A stretch of DNA of 64,000 bases from Aureobasidium sp. EXF-3400 (GCA_024195585.1 SWBL01000012.1:219265-283264); one strand, 5' to 3'; shown: positions 41,501 to 53,528, counted from the stretch's first letter. Numbers and translations: made by a program. Notes: generated from the sequence alone by a model not told the origin.

Positions 41501-41782
41501 GGCATCATCACTCACATGGGTTGTGCCTTCTCTCGTGACCAGCCTGAGAAGATTTACATCCAGGACCGCATGCGCGAGACTCTGAAGGAGATTCGCCAGG
41601 CCTACCTCCGCGAGGAAGGTGCCTTCTACCTCTGTGGTCCTACCTGGCCTGTGCCTGATGTTACCAACGTCCTTGAGGAGGCCATCGAGGTCGAGGCCAA
41701 GGAGACTGGTAAGAAGGTTGACGCTCGCAAGGTCATCGACCAGCTCAAGGATGAGGAGAGATACGTCCTCGAAGTCTACTAG
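38600..41782 (+). CDS. MET10: Sulfite reductase [NADPH] flavoprotein alpha subunit
   Basis: Single exon, 1060 aa. It feeds electrons from NADPH through flavin to the siroheme beta subunit (Met5), which reduces sulfite to sulfide in the cytosol for cysteine and methionine synthesis. The first 200 or so residues match the pyruvate-oxidoreductase-like region typical of fungal Met10. The FAD-binding domain covers about 620-890, with RREYSIASSQ near 840. The NADPH domain has MAGLGTGLAPFRAFVQER near 915 and MLYMGSRHQKEEYLY, and the protein ends RYVLEVY. High use of C-ending codons suggests strong expression and explains the long antisense open frames. Confidence 0.97.
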   Translation: MSASEQQSSALPFGQSISLGDVSGPTYLTAQTLVQQVAYSLSDKIFSYSPETFDLDVAAKSWESAGEQNAHGYKTGLASMETRSGAGSIALGYMFSKDFDLKKRHIPQSIVASSGSLAHLRPALDQLALLYNVANPTVAHVAAVDYAANSSTGLVTDYVSALRLAEELGLGLVASASTYEMQHMSLFATLMASIVPSLHVYDGITVGRETTRIIDVLDKSGLKKTYDAILGDSSLTEKKHSDNEGRVSRLLKAFNNELGTEYKLFEYSGHAEPESVLVVFGTVEASLASQIARALSEKGVKIGVINVRVYRPFVEEEFLEVLAPSVQNVAVLGQVLDQSAVTDETQHSNLYTDVLAALTFATLNKTPTVFDIKYAREQVWTPTSVAGLLQQIGQKIDHAPTDEERFELPTGDVQQYTFWDVDSSNAVSAPIQVGQLLSGDSKLNVSVRSGHDNLVAGGAVRTDIRTSTKSIEAAYSVSSADVAIVNDSSLLKSFDVLKSVKDEGVVVVKLSGVKDDEIEKHISAEVRKALASKKVQLFALDTAASAKVQEQPELESYLVQLAFLKLARSDLYETGVKKLAGGNDALEALSKELDEVVRKVEIPESWLTVEPEANQPPLMPEDLNINSFIKFDKEEPEEAYLLRDWQKVAKGLAFKEAYGTQNALRPDLSVKTAVVTVKERRRLTPRTYDRNIFHIEFDLGETGLTYAIGEALGIHAENDKTEVEEFIKWYGLNPDEIVEVPSREDAQILENRTVYQALLQNVDIFGRPPKRFYEALAEYASDEAEKTQLLLLGTGGNQEAQVDFKRRAEVDTVTYADLLLEFPSAHPSFHDIARLVAPMKRREYSIASSQRVTPNTVTLCIVTVNWVDPKGRDRFGQATRYLNGLEVGQTVTVSVKPSVMKLPHKSTAPIIMAGLGTGLAPFRAFVQERAWQKEQGMDIGAVMLYMGSRHQKEEYLYGEEWEAYKDAGIITHMGCAFSRDQPEKIYIQDRMRETLKEIRQAYLREEGAFYLCGPTWPVPDVTNVLEEAIEVEAKETGKKVDARKVIDQLKDEERYVLEVY

Positions 41783-42839
41783 ATGCAAAAACCCTGCCAC
41801 TCAAAAATGTCTTTTGGAAATTCCTTGTATATAGAACTGGCTATTGTCCATATGGGTGAAGTTATAGAATACAAATCTTTTTCATAATCTCGACTATTCG
41901 CATTGTCCGTGGAATACCATAACATGCGCGCATTGTGACGTCCACCTTCCAGGCAATTGCAAATCGCTTTCTAGTTTTTTTTGCCGTCCTCCAGAAAATC
42001 TCTGGGGCCTTGACGATCAAACAAAACATCAAAAGCTTTGGCTGGGATACCCGGTTGACTCGTGCAGGAAAGCCAGCCGCCTCTTCCGTCGTCAAACCAA
42101 GAAAAAGTTTGGGGAGAACCAGAAAAGTTGTGGCAGGCACGCAGGGCTGTGCAAGGAACACGGTCGGATCGGCACAGGATTCAGGAACACGGTTGATCTT
42201 TTTTCGCTGTTGTGCTCATCCCCCAAAACACAACGAGATTCTGAAACCCGTGCGGATTTTCTTCTGTTTCGACGATCCATTTTTTTGACCACTTTCAATG
42301 TTCATATAATTATGTGCTCAATTGCCCGGCATTCTGCTTTTCTCCTAATGAATACTGCAGTATCTACGTATCTTCGGTGTTTTGACAACCCTCCAAGGAG
42401 TTGTCGCAAGCAAGTGACGTCGAGTTGCTTTTCTTAGGCCCCTGTCTCGTGCTCGGGAAGGCTCGTACTTTTTAGGGGCTCCACTGCACACCACCACCTG
42501 GTTTTTCTGGTGTTTTCTGCCTGCGGCCGAGCATGCTCATGCTTTTCAACAACACTGTGAACACGCTAGCACACAGGTCTTGGCCACTTTTTGCTTGCGA
42601 GACCCTGATAAGAATAGAAAAAGAGGCGACCCAGGGAAGATGGCTGGTTGCTGGGGCTAAATTATGCAGGCACTCCCGAGAGGCTGACATCTCTGATCAT
42701 CGCTGCGTGATAAGTATATTACTTGAAACTACTTCTCGTACCTGTTCCCTTCTCTTTTTCTCCTTCTTTCTCTAAATCGCCAATCACATCAATTCAATTC
42801 AATCTTTTCACTTTATAAACAACAACTTCAACCGCAACT
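41783..42839. other. Intergenic, 1 kb
   Basis: Met10 3' end and a long upstream region of the GPI-protein gene. T-rich tracts lie near 41970 and 42280. The final 120 bp are CT-rich, with TTTATAAA near 42814. No gene supported. Confidence 0.55.
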
Positions 42840-43694
42840 ATGAGATTTTCCGCTATCTTCGTCCTGGCTTCTGCCACCGCCGCCATGGCCATGAACTCCA
42901 CTCCCGCTCTTTTCGCTCGTCAATCAAGTGGTGCCGTCTGCTCGAACGGAGAGTCTGCTTGCGGTTCTGGATGCTACGACCCTACCTCCTACATCTGCTG
43001 CGGTTCGGAGGGTCAGGTCTGCCCTACTGGCAACTGGTGCTCTGGCGCCAACACCTGCTGCCCCATCGGTGCCAACTGCGATGGTCAGGGCTCCTCGACT
43101 GCTAAGGGTGTTTCTGCCACCGCTGTTCAGTCCGGATCCACCATCCTTGGAAGCTGTAAGTCTCAAACTTCTTGTAATTTTTTCCTCCCCTAGACTCGTA
43201 GTGACGAGCAATTCCTTGTAGCAGCATCATCTGCAGCCGCATCTTCTGCTTCTCAGTCCTCTGTTTCGCAATCTTCTGCTTCTTCTTCCCTTTCTTCCGT
43301 TTCTTCCTCTGTTTCCTCTTCTGCATCTTCAGCCGCTGCCTCTTCAGCTTCTTCAGTTTCATCGAGTCTGACATCAAGCGCCGCAGCCGCATCTTCCGCC
43401 GCAAGCAGTGCCAGCTCCAGCATGTCTTCGGCTGCTTCATCTGCTTCTTCCTCAGGATCCAAGGCTGCTTCTTCCATGAGCAGCTCTGCTTCCTCGGCTG
43501 CATCTTCCGCCTCCAAGTCTGCTTCATCGGCATCCAAGTCTGCCTCTTCTGCTGCGTCCTCGGCTTCCAAGTCTGCTTCGTCTTCTGCTTCATCTGCCTC
43601 CAGCTCGGCAACAGCATCTTCTTCTGGCGCCGCTGTTGCTGGCCCCGTCGGCAACTTTGGTCTTGCCCTTCTCGGTCTTGCTGCTCTTATCTAA
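42840..43694 (+). CDS. Cys-rich, Ser/Ala-rich GPI-anchored wall protein
   Basis: Two exons, 42840-43155 and 43222-43694; 262 aa. The signal peptide is MRFSAIFVLASATAAMA. A compact domain at about 33-83 has ten cysteines in the order C-C-C-CC-C-C-CC-C, including SYICCGSEG and ANTCCPIGANC. After the intron comes a 150-residue low-complexity run of Ser and Ala with Lys spacers (SASKSASSA repeats). The protein ends in a hydrophobic tail (NFGLALLGLAALI) after a small-residue site, fitting a GPI signal. Similar Cys domains occur on fungal surface proteins, but function is not established. The Ser/Ala repeat tract probably varies in length between strains. Confidence 0.85.
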
Positions 43695-44125
43695 GCATTC
43701 TTCGCGATTCTTGACGGCGCATGAATTGCAAAAGCCCTTGTGCTTCTTTTCTACTTTCTTGAATTTATGCTAGACGAAAAAGGTTTGGCTGGTTGTATTC
43801 GATGTATTTATGATATTGGGTTGGCATTGTGGGATAAGGCATGGAGTTTTATATATAAATTAGAATACCACAATTTTTTTTTCCGATGCTCTTGCTCATT
43901 GCTTCGTTCTCTTTTTGCCGTGATCTTATCCCATGATCACGGTTGTCTGTCCCTGAGATTGTTTACATCTAATCTTATCCATAAAGACACGGCACGATAT
44001 GGAAAGTTGTGCATGTTTACAGGACAAAGCCAGCCTAGTCATTCAGTCGTATTTTCCACCTTGAACACGAGAGAATGGTCTCTCGTATCTCTAGTCCCCG
44101 TTTCCACACTCTCAACATGCTCCCC
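43695..44125. other. Convergent 3' region
   Basis: Between the stops of the GPI protein (plus) and the acid phosphatase (minus). T-rich runs near 43870 fit polyadenylation regions. No gene supported. Confidence 0.55.
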
Positions 44126-45729
44126 TTAGTTTCTAACAAAAGCAACATCATGCTCCTTGTACAACACACTCGAATCCAAAACTTCCCCGGTATCACTCCT
44201 CAGAAACTCGATTTGCAGGTTCTGCGTATCCTTGAACTTGAGCGTGGCATAGCTAAACTCATCTCCATAGGCAAACACATTAGTGGAATAGTTGGCGCCC
44301 ACGTCGCTCAAGCCTTCGATGTTGCCCGCGCCGCCTGCAACGATATAGGCAGGGAAGGTGGGATTGTCGAGGCCGGCGGGATCGGCGGTGTTGTTGAAGA
44401 CGGGGTTGAAGCGTTGGCTGTTGTGCACGTGGCCGAAGATTCCCAAGTCGACGCCGTATTTGTGGAAGAGGGGTTCGAAGGCTGATTGGCAGGGGCTGCA
44501 GAGGTTGGAGGTGCCGCCGGTGGAGTACCAGGGGCGGTGGCCTGCTACGATCACCCAGGGAGTGACGGTGCGGTCGACGGAAGCCAGATCGGCGTCTAGG
44601 AATGAGAGTTGTTGGTTGGGGCCACCGAAGGGACCGGCGCCGAGGTGAGCGCTACCGTCTAGACCATCAGGTGCAGATGGGAAGTCGGTCTCTGTGTCAA
44701 TCATCACAATATGAGCCATTCCGTACTCAAACGAGTACCAGAAAGGTGGGTTGGCCAATGCTTGCGCCTTTTGTGCTGAAGCCTGCGCAGTAGCATTCTT
44801 GGACGAAGAAGCAAACGCCGTAGGCATCTGGCCATTAAACCTCATCTTGAAGTCTGTAAAATTCTTCTGGCCTTCAGGACACAACCCACTAGTGTAAGGA
44901 ACCTCGGTACAATCGGCTTCATGGTTTCCGGGCGATACCATGTAGGGCTTTGTTCCTGCGATGGGAGCCAATTGCTCGTAGAAGTTTTCGAGGATGGCGG
45001 CGTATGCGGCCTTGCCGTCGAGAAGGTTCTTGGGCTTGAGGTACCAGTCGTCTGCGTAGGCAAAGTCTCCGGGGTGCAGCACAAAGTCGTAGTCGTCGAT
45101 TGTGCGGGCGAGGGCAGCGATGGTCGTGTGATTGAGTGCAGGTTGAACATATGGGATGCCACGTTTGCGAGAGGTGGTGTAGCCATCTTCGCCGTAGACA
45201 CCGAGCTGAGATTGATGTTATATCAGTACAAAATCATGGCAGCATTAGTGGTTAGGAGAACTCACATCGATGACAACATCCAAGTTGAAGCTAGTTTTGT
45301 CTCCAGCAGCACGAGCAGTCATGAACTGGTTAACAGTCGAGTTTGTCGAGTTGATCTTGTAGTAATATGTGGTGGCAGCATCAAGTCCAGAGAGTGTGAC
45401 AGAGTTGGCCCAAGTGCGAGAGGTGGCATAAGTCACAGATTGAGTTGAGCATGTTTGAGAAGTCAAGCTGTTAGCAGACTTGCCATATTGAACGCAAGCT
45501 TCGGTCAACTGTTCGTAGGTGTTCCAAGCGACAGAGATAGCTTTGGTCAAGTCAGCAAAATATCGTCGACACTTTTTATTGGACCTTTGGGCATACCATT
45601 AGGACCCTTGAAGGCGATGCGCTGTTGCACAGGTGTGGTCAAATCTGTTGGAAGCCCAGGATAGTCTGCGGCGAGCACTAGACTAGACAGCAAAGGCAGG
45701 GTCTGAACGTAAAATAGACTAGGTGCCAT
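44126..45729 (-). CDS. Secreted purple acid phosphatase
   Basis: Three exons: 45729-45597, 45540-45266 and 45205-44126; 495 aa. A signal peptide (MAPSLFYVQTLPLLSSLVLA) precedes a fibronectin-like N-domain (ISVAWNTYEQLTEACVQYG). The catalytic domain carries all metallophosphoesterase motifs: Asp-Leu-Gly (DLGVYGEDG), GDFAYADDW, GNHE, VAGHRPWY and GHVHNSQR. These bind an Fe(III)-metal(II) pair and hydrolyse phosphate esters at acidic pH. The splice joins FKGPN|AISVAW and VVID|LGVYG restore the family sequence. Several Asn-x-Ser/Thr sites fit secretion. Family members are often induced by phosphate starvation; no such site was identified here. Confidence 0.94.
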
Positions 45730-46899
45730 ATTGGAAGATCTTCGTCACCAAGTATTAAAGAGAAACAAGCACTCTCAGTCGACTTGGTCAACAATCCGCC
45801 GTGGCAACCACAGTGCTTTTATATAGTGCAGAGTCTTAAGAGCTTACCATTGTCACCTACCTCTCTGGGGATGATCGCCATCGCCTCGCAACATTCGCAA
45901 CGAATGCCTCTTGCATGAATCTAAAGCGAGTGCAAACAATCACGCTTCCGATGACAGTCGTCTTGTGTGATGAGAATTTACAACGTGGGTGGTTCGGTCA
46001 AGCTTTCAATAAGCTTGGGTTTTCGGTTAGCAGGCACGCTGCACGCTGGGAGAAGATGATTGGTCAAACATGGAAACTCGGAACAAAGGACAACTGATCA
46101 TTTAAGAAGGTCGTTCTTGTACGCGTCGCCAGCGGCCAGACGACTGGACGGACGCCATCTTGTGACTTGTAGGCGTGGCCTCGGTAGAAGGCAGCCCTAA
46201 CAATTCATCTTGTGTGCCTGTTGATCACCTCAAACATCCCTGTTGAACATCCCTGTTCGGGATCATGCGCTTGAGCTTGATGGCCTCACGACGAGATGCA
46301 GTCGGTCAACTCATGCGACTGTGAGAGGTATGAAAATCCGAGGAAACTCCTGTATCACTTCGAGCCGTCGAAAGAACATTTTGGAACAAGGACTACTCTT
46401 TCTCGAATACACTTCTCATCTCTGTTCAAATATCTCCCCTAGCGACGCAGATGAGACGCAAGGCTAGGTGACGAATTTCAATAATAGGGCACACCAACTG
46501 GCGAGCCTTCCTATATATGATCCATGTTTCGATGGCTTCTCGATAATGCGGCGAACCCTTTATCTGTGATGAGCCCAGACACTTTCGAGCCTAGCCAACG
46601 TTACCTCTCTTGACGCTACAGCAGGAGTAGTCGGATTCATCAAGTTCCATTTGAGGCGGGCGAGACGAGCACTTTCTTCGAGTATGTCGCATCTTGCTGT
46701 CTGAAGGACGATGTGTTCTAATTGCTGGGCAACCTGGTTGACGACATCAACGCATAGAGTGCTCTTGGAACAAAAAACCCTCCAGTTGATCAATGCCTTT
46801 TGCAGTTTTCATTTCAGTAACCAGTTTGTGAGAGCTAGGGGAAGGGCAATATGCAAGAAACAGTAATGGCAACGAAAAACCATCAATCATGAAGTAGGC
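45730..46899. other. Intergenic, 1.2 kb
   Basis: TTATATAG at about 45818-45825 lies about 90 bp upstream of the acid phosphatase start and could be its TATA element. The rest carries only short frames without motif. Confidence 0.5.
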
Positions 46900-48895
46900 T
46901 CAATCAATCTTGAGCGAGCCATAGATTCTATACACAAATGCCCAAGTGGCGACAAATCCAATCGTGCCTATGCAAAAAGTCAGCATCTCCAGTCATCACA
47001 GATTAGAATAGGAGCAGGAAAGACTCACCAGTCAACACAAACCACAATGCACTGATCAGAGCACTGTATCCCAAGTACAACACCCCCGAGGTCCAAGACG
47101 TGAAACTCAACGCTCGTACCCAATAAAGCATGGCATACAAAAAGACGTAAATCGCAGATGCGCCAGAAGTGAAAAAGGCTCTCCACTGCCAATGGTAGTT
47201 CTCGGCACAGAGGGCAAAGTAAACCATAAGGATGGTGACTGCAGCAGAGGTCACAATCATGAGACCATAGCAGAGGAACAAAAAGCCGAACATGTAGTAG
47301 ATACGGCTGAACCAGATGCTGCTGATGATAAAGTATAGCTCGAGGAATATGGCACCAAAGGGAAGAATGCCGACGAGGAGCATAGAGGGCAAGGGACGTA
47401 GGTATCCAGTTGATGGTGGGATCTGGCGAGGAATCTGATTGGTGCGCACAGGAGGTGTGGACTCAGCGGCGCGGAAGCCCAACCATGAGCCGCCGACCGA
47501 AAGAGGCACGGAGATGAGGAACCAGATGCTAACGAGAGCGAGCATGGTGGTAAATGGAACAGCTCCGGAAGACTGGCGGGCCCAGACGAACAGATTGAGA
47601 AGGAAGAAAACAGCAAACACAGTGCCTGGCACAAGGAGGGGTGTGTAGGCGATGTTCAGCTTCCAAGATTCGCCGTGGAAGAACTTGTAGACACGTGCTG
47701 AGACATAGCCTCCCACAGCGCCGAAGAAGGTGTACAACATAACCATGACGGTGGTCAAGGACCCACGGTTTGAGGGAGACAAAAAGCCGAGTAGAGCAAA
47801 AGCAATGGTGAAACCGGTCATCATGAAGAGCTGGGCGCCGTTACCGACCAGAATTGACAAGATCATGGGGTGTCTCGGTGGGCGGAAGACATCTCCATGC
47901 ACAAGCTTCCAACCCGAATCTTCTTGCACTGTGTCATCCAAGCTTGTACCACCAAAGTCATCAAGACCCAGGTCATCAAGGCGGTTGTAACGGGCAATGT
48001 CCTTGCGCAGGGTTCGGAGAAGGATGGTGGATACCATGCCGACAAGAGCGACGACAATGAGGGCGGAAATGGTCAGCGAGACCCAGTGAATACGCGGATC
48101 GTAGACATGGAGGTACTTGTCCCAGCGGGTGGCGAACGAGGTAGGAGAGGGTACCCAGTAAACGCTGTAAGTCCAAACAATCTCGGTAGCATCCTTCTCG
48201 GAGAGTATGACGGGGTGAGCAATGTCACCACACTCGACCTTGCCATCATCAAGTAGTTTAGAGTCGATGGAAGATGCCGGCTCAACTAAGACGCCTACGA
48301 CACGGTAGTGGTCCTGGGCAGCCTGGTGGTATTCGACGAAAATGTTGTAGTGGTTGTTGAGAACAGGAGTCTGGGTGTCGGAGCCATGTACCTGACCAAG
48401 AGCGAAACCAGGACTGTAGAAGATGGCTTCATTGGCATCAATCATCTTCTGGGCAGCAGGCAAGCCGTCGATGTTCCAGTTGACATTGTAGTTCTGCAAG
48501 ATACGGGCATTGACGAACTTGGCATCGCGAGGCTGGAAGGTCTGCTTGCCGCATACAGCCTTGCAAGTCTCGTTCTTGCCCATGTGTAGTTCCAGTGGTG
48601 AAGTCTGGATTCGGTCTCCAAACAGGATGCTCCCCAAACTCTCGCTCTTTTGCTTTGGACCGCCCTCGGGCTCGCAGTGGTGGAAGGCATGGTGGTAATA
48701 GTCAAAGGCGAAGACAGATCGGACTTGGGTGTCTTGTTCGGATTGCGAGGGCGTAAGACGGTTGACTGTAAGCGGTACTCGATCCCCGAGTTGATAATTC
48801 GTCGGGGCGACTCCTGGAAGATAGAAAGATGCTACGCTGGAAGGGCCTGCCAGCAGTAATGCACAGAGCGACAAAGACAGCTCCGAGAAACGCAT
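46900..48895 (-). CDS. TM9SF / EMP70 nonaspanin
   Basis: Two exons, 48895-47029 and 46967-46900; 644 aa. A signal peptide is followed by a lumenal domain of about 250 residues and nine membrane spans. Family blocks include FYLPGVAPTNY near the N-terminus, GDVFRPPRHPM before the membrane region, and HGESWKLNIAYTPLLVPG. The small last exon, missed by a simple open-frame reading, gives GTIGFVATWAFVYRIYGSLKID, whose KxD end is the known COPI/Golgi retention signal of TM9 proteins. These proteins act in Golgi sorting of membrane proteins and in adhesion. Confidence 0.95.
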
Positions 48896-49364
48896 TGTGC
48901 CACCTATTCGGGTGTGATCATCAACTTGCGCCGGACCTTCGGGTTATTGTCTTGTTGCCTTTGCGAGACGGCAATATGATGTGATGTGTATGTATAGCCT
49001 GAGATAATTGCACGATACAATCAATTCCAAAAGAATGCTACAAGAACAAAAGAGCAGCGGCTGAAGACGGCACAAAGGAGTCGCTCTCCTGGACACCCAG
49101 CACGACGGCCATGGATTGGTCTGGGGAGAGCTGACGCTTGGGCCAGAGACATGACGAAGCCGCGTATGCTCATAACATCCTTGTACAACCTTCTCTCCGT
49201 CCTTCATCCAAGTTGGAAATATGGAAATATCATGTCCTCATTCAACATAGAAGTGTGTGTGCTGCTGTTTCTTCAACACCGCGCCGGGAATCCCAGGTAA
49301 CCACATGCTTGCCCCATGATTCGTCTAAGGAAAAAGGAAAGAGAAATGCCCACAACCACCTTCT
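48896..49364. other. Intergenic
   Basis: Promoter of the TM9 gene and 3' end of the NCS-1 gene. No other feature seen. Confidence 0.5.
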
Positions 49365-50481
49365 TTACACCAGTCCGTCGTACAGAGACAGCGCCGAAAC
49401 AATCGTCTCGTCACGCTTGGATCCTTCCTTGAACTCGGCCATGTCCAGACTGCCATTCTCGTCCTTGTCCATCATGCGGAAGATCTTGCGCACTCTCTTC
49501 TCGGGTGTATCTTCGTCTTCGGGCAACTTGACCATCGATCCAACCTGCCGTCGCATGTTAGCACTTGTCCTTGGTCTTTGCAACTCAGCCCCTCTCACCA
49601 TCTTGTAGATAGCCTCGACAATCGCCAACATCTCGTTGTAGCTGATCTGTCCATCTCCATCAATGTCGTATAGTTGGAATGCCCAGTCCAGCTTGTCCTC
49701 CATCTTGCCCCTGCTCGTTACACTCAAGGCGCAGATGAACTCTTTGAAGTCGATCGAGCCTGACTTGTCTGCGTCGAACACATTAAATACGTAATCGGCG
49801 AATGATGACGGATCTCCGAATGGGAAGAACTGCTTATAGATCTTCTGGAACTCCTCCTTGGTGAGCATGCCCGAGGGACAATCCTTGAGGAAACCTGCAT
49901 AACCATCAGTGGCATGCCCTTGGATGTATGGCTCAAGTCTTTGTCTCACCCTTGTACCATTGCTGTAATTCTTTCTTGTCGAAGTGAGTGGCCTTCTGGA
50001 GATCGCTGAGCTCCTGTGCCGACAACTTGCTCTGACTAGTGTGTGGATGCAGCGTCAGCGTGTCTGTCCTCAGTGTAATGTATGATATTTGACTGTGTGT
50101 TCCAAGCTCTTGCTCCAGATGGTGAACGGCTGTACGAAGTGCTGTGTCGCGGTTGACTGCATAATCCAAGTAGTTTTCGGATGTGTGCCGCGGGATATGC
50201 TTCGGTCGTGGTCTGGCATGGTTGGCGGTCGCAAGGGCGGTTGCAACATCACTAGTCGGCGAAGAGGAGTTTTTGTCGTCGTCGTGGTTGGTCGAATTCA
50301 TTGTGTTGGCAGTGTTGATCTGGTTGGCCGATGACGGTTGAGGTCGATGAGTGCTCGAGGAGGCATTGGTCAAGCAGAAGAAGGCATGAATCGAGGCGAC
50401 AGAGTACGAGCCATCACCAGAGGACAGAGCAAACAACACGAGACAAAGAGGTAGGGGGGCTGTTACTTACGACTTCCCCAT
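49365..50481 (-). CDS. NCS1: Neuronal calcium sensor 1 / frequenin homologue
   Basis: Four exons: 50481-50471, 50035-49950, 49894-49599 and 49544-49365; 190 aa, exactly the usual length. The 11-nt first exon gives MGKS, so Gly2 can be myristoylated (MGKSQSKLS). EF-hand 1 is inactive ([13 protein letters not shown]). EF2 ([13 protein letters not shown]), EF3 ([13 protein letters not shown]) and EF4 ([13 protein letters not shown]) have full ligand sets. In yeast, Frq1 activates the phosphatidylinositol 4-kinase Pik1; in other fungi NCS-1 affects growth and calcium tolerance. The 435-nt first intron is long for a fungus. Confidence 0.95.
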
Positions 50482-51179
50482 GTTGCGCCTTTGGAATGCT
50501 GATCGTTTGTCTTCTGTGGCAGTTTGTTTTCAACGATATCGGAAGCTGCGACTGCTGAATCACGGAATCGGCAGGATTGTGTTTAGGATGATGATGTGGT
50601 TGTTGCAAAGAGGATTGGAAAGCGCATAGGTATCAGGCCTGCCGTTGTTGTATAAGGGTGCTCGACTAGCGCGGGGCTGTGGTGGTGGCTGTGGTGGTGG
50701 CTGTGAGCGCCTCACTTTCTCTGGAGAGCCGCCATGACCCCTTGTCCACAAACTTGCAACAAGTATCGTAATAATCACCCGCCCCCACCGGTTTGACCAC
50801 TACCGCATCCACTCATTGTCGTCGCTTGCAAACAACCATGTGCTTGAACCTGCAGATAACCTGCTTCCGGCGCATGTCCTCGTGGTCAGTCGTCACAAGC
50901 ATGCAGCCAGTCACATATTTCAAATCATGGCTTGCAGCAGTCGTGGAACCATCGCCTTTACGAGCAAGATGAGTCAAAAACCAGCAATTTGTGTGGGAAA
51001 TGTAGGGATTGGAAAGAATTGATCTAAGTGGTCGCTGGAATGCCATGATCAAAAACTGATCAACATGAAAATATGCCTTTGCAGTATAGACAGAAGAAAT
51101 GAAACAACTAATAGACGCTTGCAAAGGAAACGAACAACAGATGAAACACGTATGCTCAATAACAATCGTGCAGATTCGC
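50482..51179. other. Intergenic with a small GTGGTGGCT repeat
   Basis: Upstream of NCS-1 and downstream of the TRP-like gene. A short GCTGTGGTGGTG repeat lies at about 50676-50704. No gene supported; the minus-strand frame reaching 50813 is read-through past the true stop at 51180. Confidence 0.55.
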
Positions 51180-53528
51180 TCAATGCTGATGGCGGAAGTC
51201 AAACTGTCCAAACTCAATGTCGGGCAATCTTGGCTCTCGCGATGCAGGGCTATTACTTCGGTCTCTGCCACCCATACTGGCTGCGCCAGAGACAAGGCCT
51301 TGTTGACTCTCGTCCCGCGAAAGTTCTGGTCTTCCTGCATACACGCCGTTCGATTTCTTCGATAGAGGGTCGTATACAATCTTGCTTTTTGTTGTGCTGT
51401 TGAGCGAAGGAGACACAAGAGGTGCCTTTTTGTATTCGGACACTTGCGAGCCTGCGCCCTTGTACTCTGTGAGTTGTGTAGGGTCCATGAGCAGAGAGTT
51501 GCGAGCGTCCAGAGGTGTAAGATCGTCAAGATCACGGTTGAGTTTTTCTGATACAAAATGTCAGTCATGGTCTTGAATAAGCCGTTCATCTCAGACTTAC
51601 CGGCTTCCTTTCTTCTCTTGCGGTGAGGGTTGGCGCGAACACAAGTGATAATAGCGTTGACAGCGATCAGGATAGCAAGAACTCCAGTCAGGACAGATTG
51701 CACAACAATCAAAATAAGGCCTGTTACAGTCTTGGTTGTCTGACTAATGCCCAGCTCTTCAACAAAGACGAGCACGCAGATGACCGAGATGACACGGACG
51801 ACCTGAATGGTGATGTTGATGACGTTGCCGCTCTTCAGTGTGTAAGGTCTTGACCAGACGAGCAGGATGAGCATAATGCACTCTATGGCGATCTGACCAA
51901 TGGTCTGGACTAATCCATGTCCGTTGGCTCCAGCAATCAAAGCATTCTTGGCAAAGGCATAGACAATCGAAGGAATGAACAACCACCAGTATCCTTTCTT
52001 GAAGTTTTCGTAGAGGAAGGCGTATTTGACCCAAGTCTCCTTGTGCTCAAACAGCATGCTTGCGTCGCCGTCCATCTTCTTGTATTGATTGGCTTTGTGC
52101 CAGATTGTGAAAGCAAAGAATCCGAGGATACAAGTAAAGATGACCCACGTAATTCCAGCAAGCACTTTGGCCGCCCAAGAGTCGCCGTTAGTGAATTGGT
52201 ACACGCAGTAAAGGGTCCAAACACCATAAGCAAGCATGACCAAGTTGGTAATGGTCTTCGCCAGACGCCACCAGTAACGCTTGCGGAAGCTGTTCATGGA
52301 CTTAGGAAGGTTACCCATGAGTGCTAGGGCTTCGAGGATGACTTTGGTGAGCAGGATACCGACGGTAATCGCAGCAATGACAATGGCGAAGAAGAGCAAG
52401 ATGGTCATAAAGGTGTTTCCTTGAGGAATGGAAAGCTTCTCAACATAAGCTTGGATACCGTGGACGTAGTGCATGGGTCTGCTCTCAGTAGTTGTGCTGT
52501 TGCCAGAGCTCGTTGAGTTGCCAACAGCTGTTGTGCTACCGTTAACACTAGCGGTAAAGTCTCTGGCATAAAGGAACATGGTGTCAATACCGCGTTTCGT
52601 GAGGTTGCCGAGATTGCTGCTCGTGCTGTCGTCGACCAGAGTGACATTTTGCAGATAGTTCCAGCTGTCGGTTGTCAAATTTCCGCCAGTTCCAGCGCGG
52701 AAATTGTCGATGGTTCTCTGCATGCTACCCCAAGGAATGAGACCAGTACTGAATCCAAAGTTCTTGGAGAAGCTGCGATAGATGCTAGGATATGTGACAC
52801 TGAGCATACCGTTTGTAGCGATACCTTGGAACCAGCCAAAGGTCTCACCAAACGTAGGACTCGGTGAAGCTCCACCAACGTGGAAACCACCAACCACAGC
52901 ACCAAGAGCAGATATGCCCAGAGCGGCGCCAGCCATGCCAGCGGCAACATATGTGACAGCTGGAACGTTCATCGACTTTCCGTTGCTGACGGTCGATTGA
53001 ACACAGGCAAGATCTTGAGTTTGATCGTCATCGGCAAATAACTCGAGCTTGGCTACACCATCCAAATCTGGTACGTTGAAAGCGATCGAAGGAATCATAC
53101 TCGCGAATTGGGAAGGGACGGTTTGACTGCCTTGGGCGGCGAAACTTCCAGCCGGTACTGCAAACAGAACAGTTAGCTTTGCGCTAGACAGATTGTCATG
53201 TTGAAGTACACATACCAGGACAAAGCTGTTCGACGTAGGTGCCAGCATCGCAAGGATTGAAGGGTTTCTGATAGACCTCTCTTCCATATGCAGTGACGAC
53301 AATCTTGGCTGTGACATTCTGTGACTGGGAACTGCTTCCTGCAACATTAAACACAACCAAGTTTGTCGTTCGGTCGAATTGAACATCCAAGGCTTCGACC
53401 TTGATTGTGGGATTGGTCGAACACAGAGAATATCCTTGAGTGGACAGGATGTCACCGCCCAACACTCTGACCGGCAGAGTGCTGAGCAGCACAAGTGGCA
53501 AAGTCCACGAGACCACCGGAGACCACAT
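51180..53528 (-). CDS. TRP-like / flavin-carrier (FLC) membrane protein
   Basis: Three exons: 53528-53216, 53157-51601 and 51547-51180; 745 aa. The signal peptide ends near residue 24 (LPVRVLGG). An ML-like lipid-binding lumenal domain with Cys and Asn-glycosylation sites follows to about 170. Membrane segments then run through the TRP-like domain (e.g. TILLFFAIVIAAITVGILL and ITWVIFTCILGFFAFTIW), followed by RKRRKEAEKLNRD and a Ser-rich cytosolic tail. Yeast FLC1-3 and Pkd2-like relatives work in ER flavin/heme handling, calcium flux and wall integrity. Splice joins LCP|VPAGSF and KEA|EKLN are in frame. Confidence 0.93.

Noticed and set aside
50813..53494. An 893-residue uninterrupted minus-strand frame over the TRP-like gene
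   Set aside because: Both ends are read-through of introns and flanks. The spliced 745-aa model restores the signal peptide and the conserved C-terminus.
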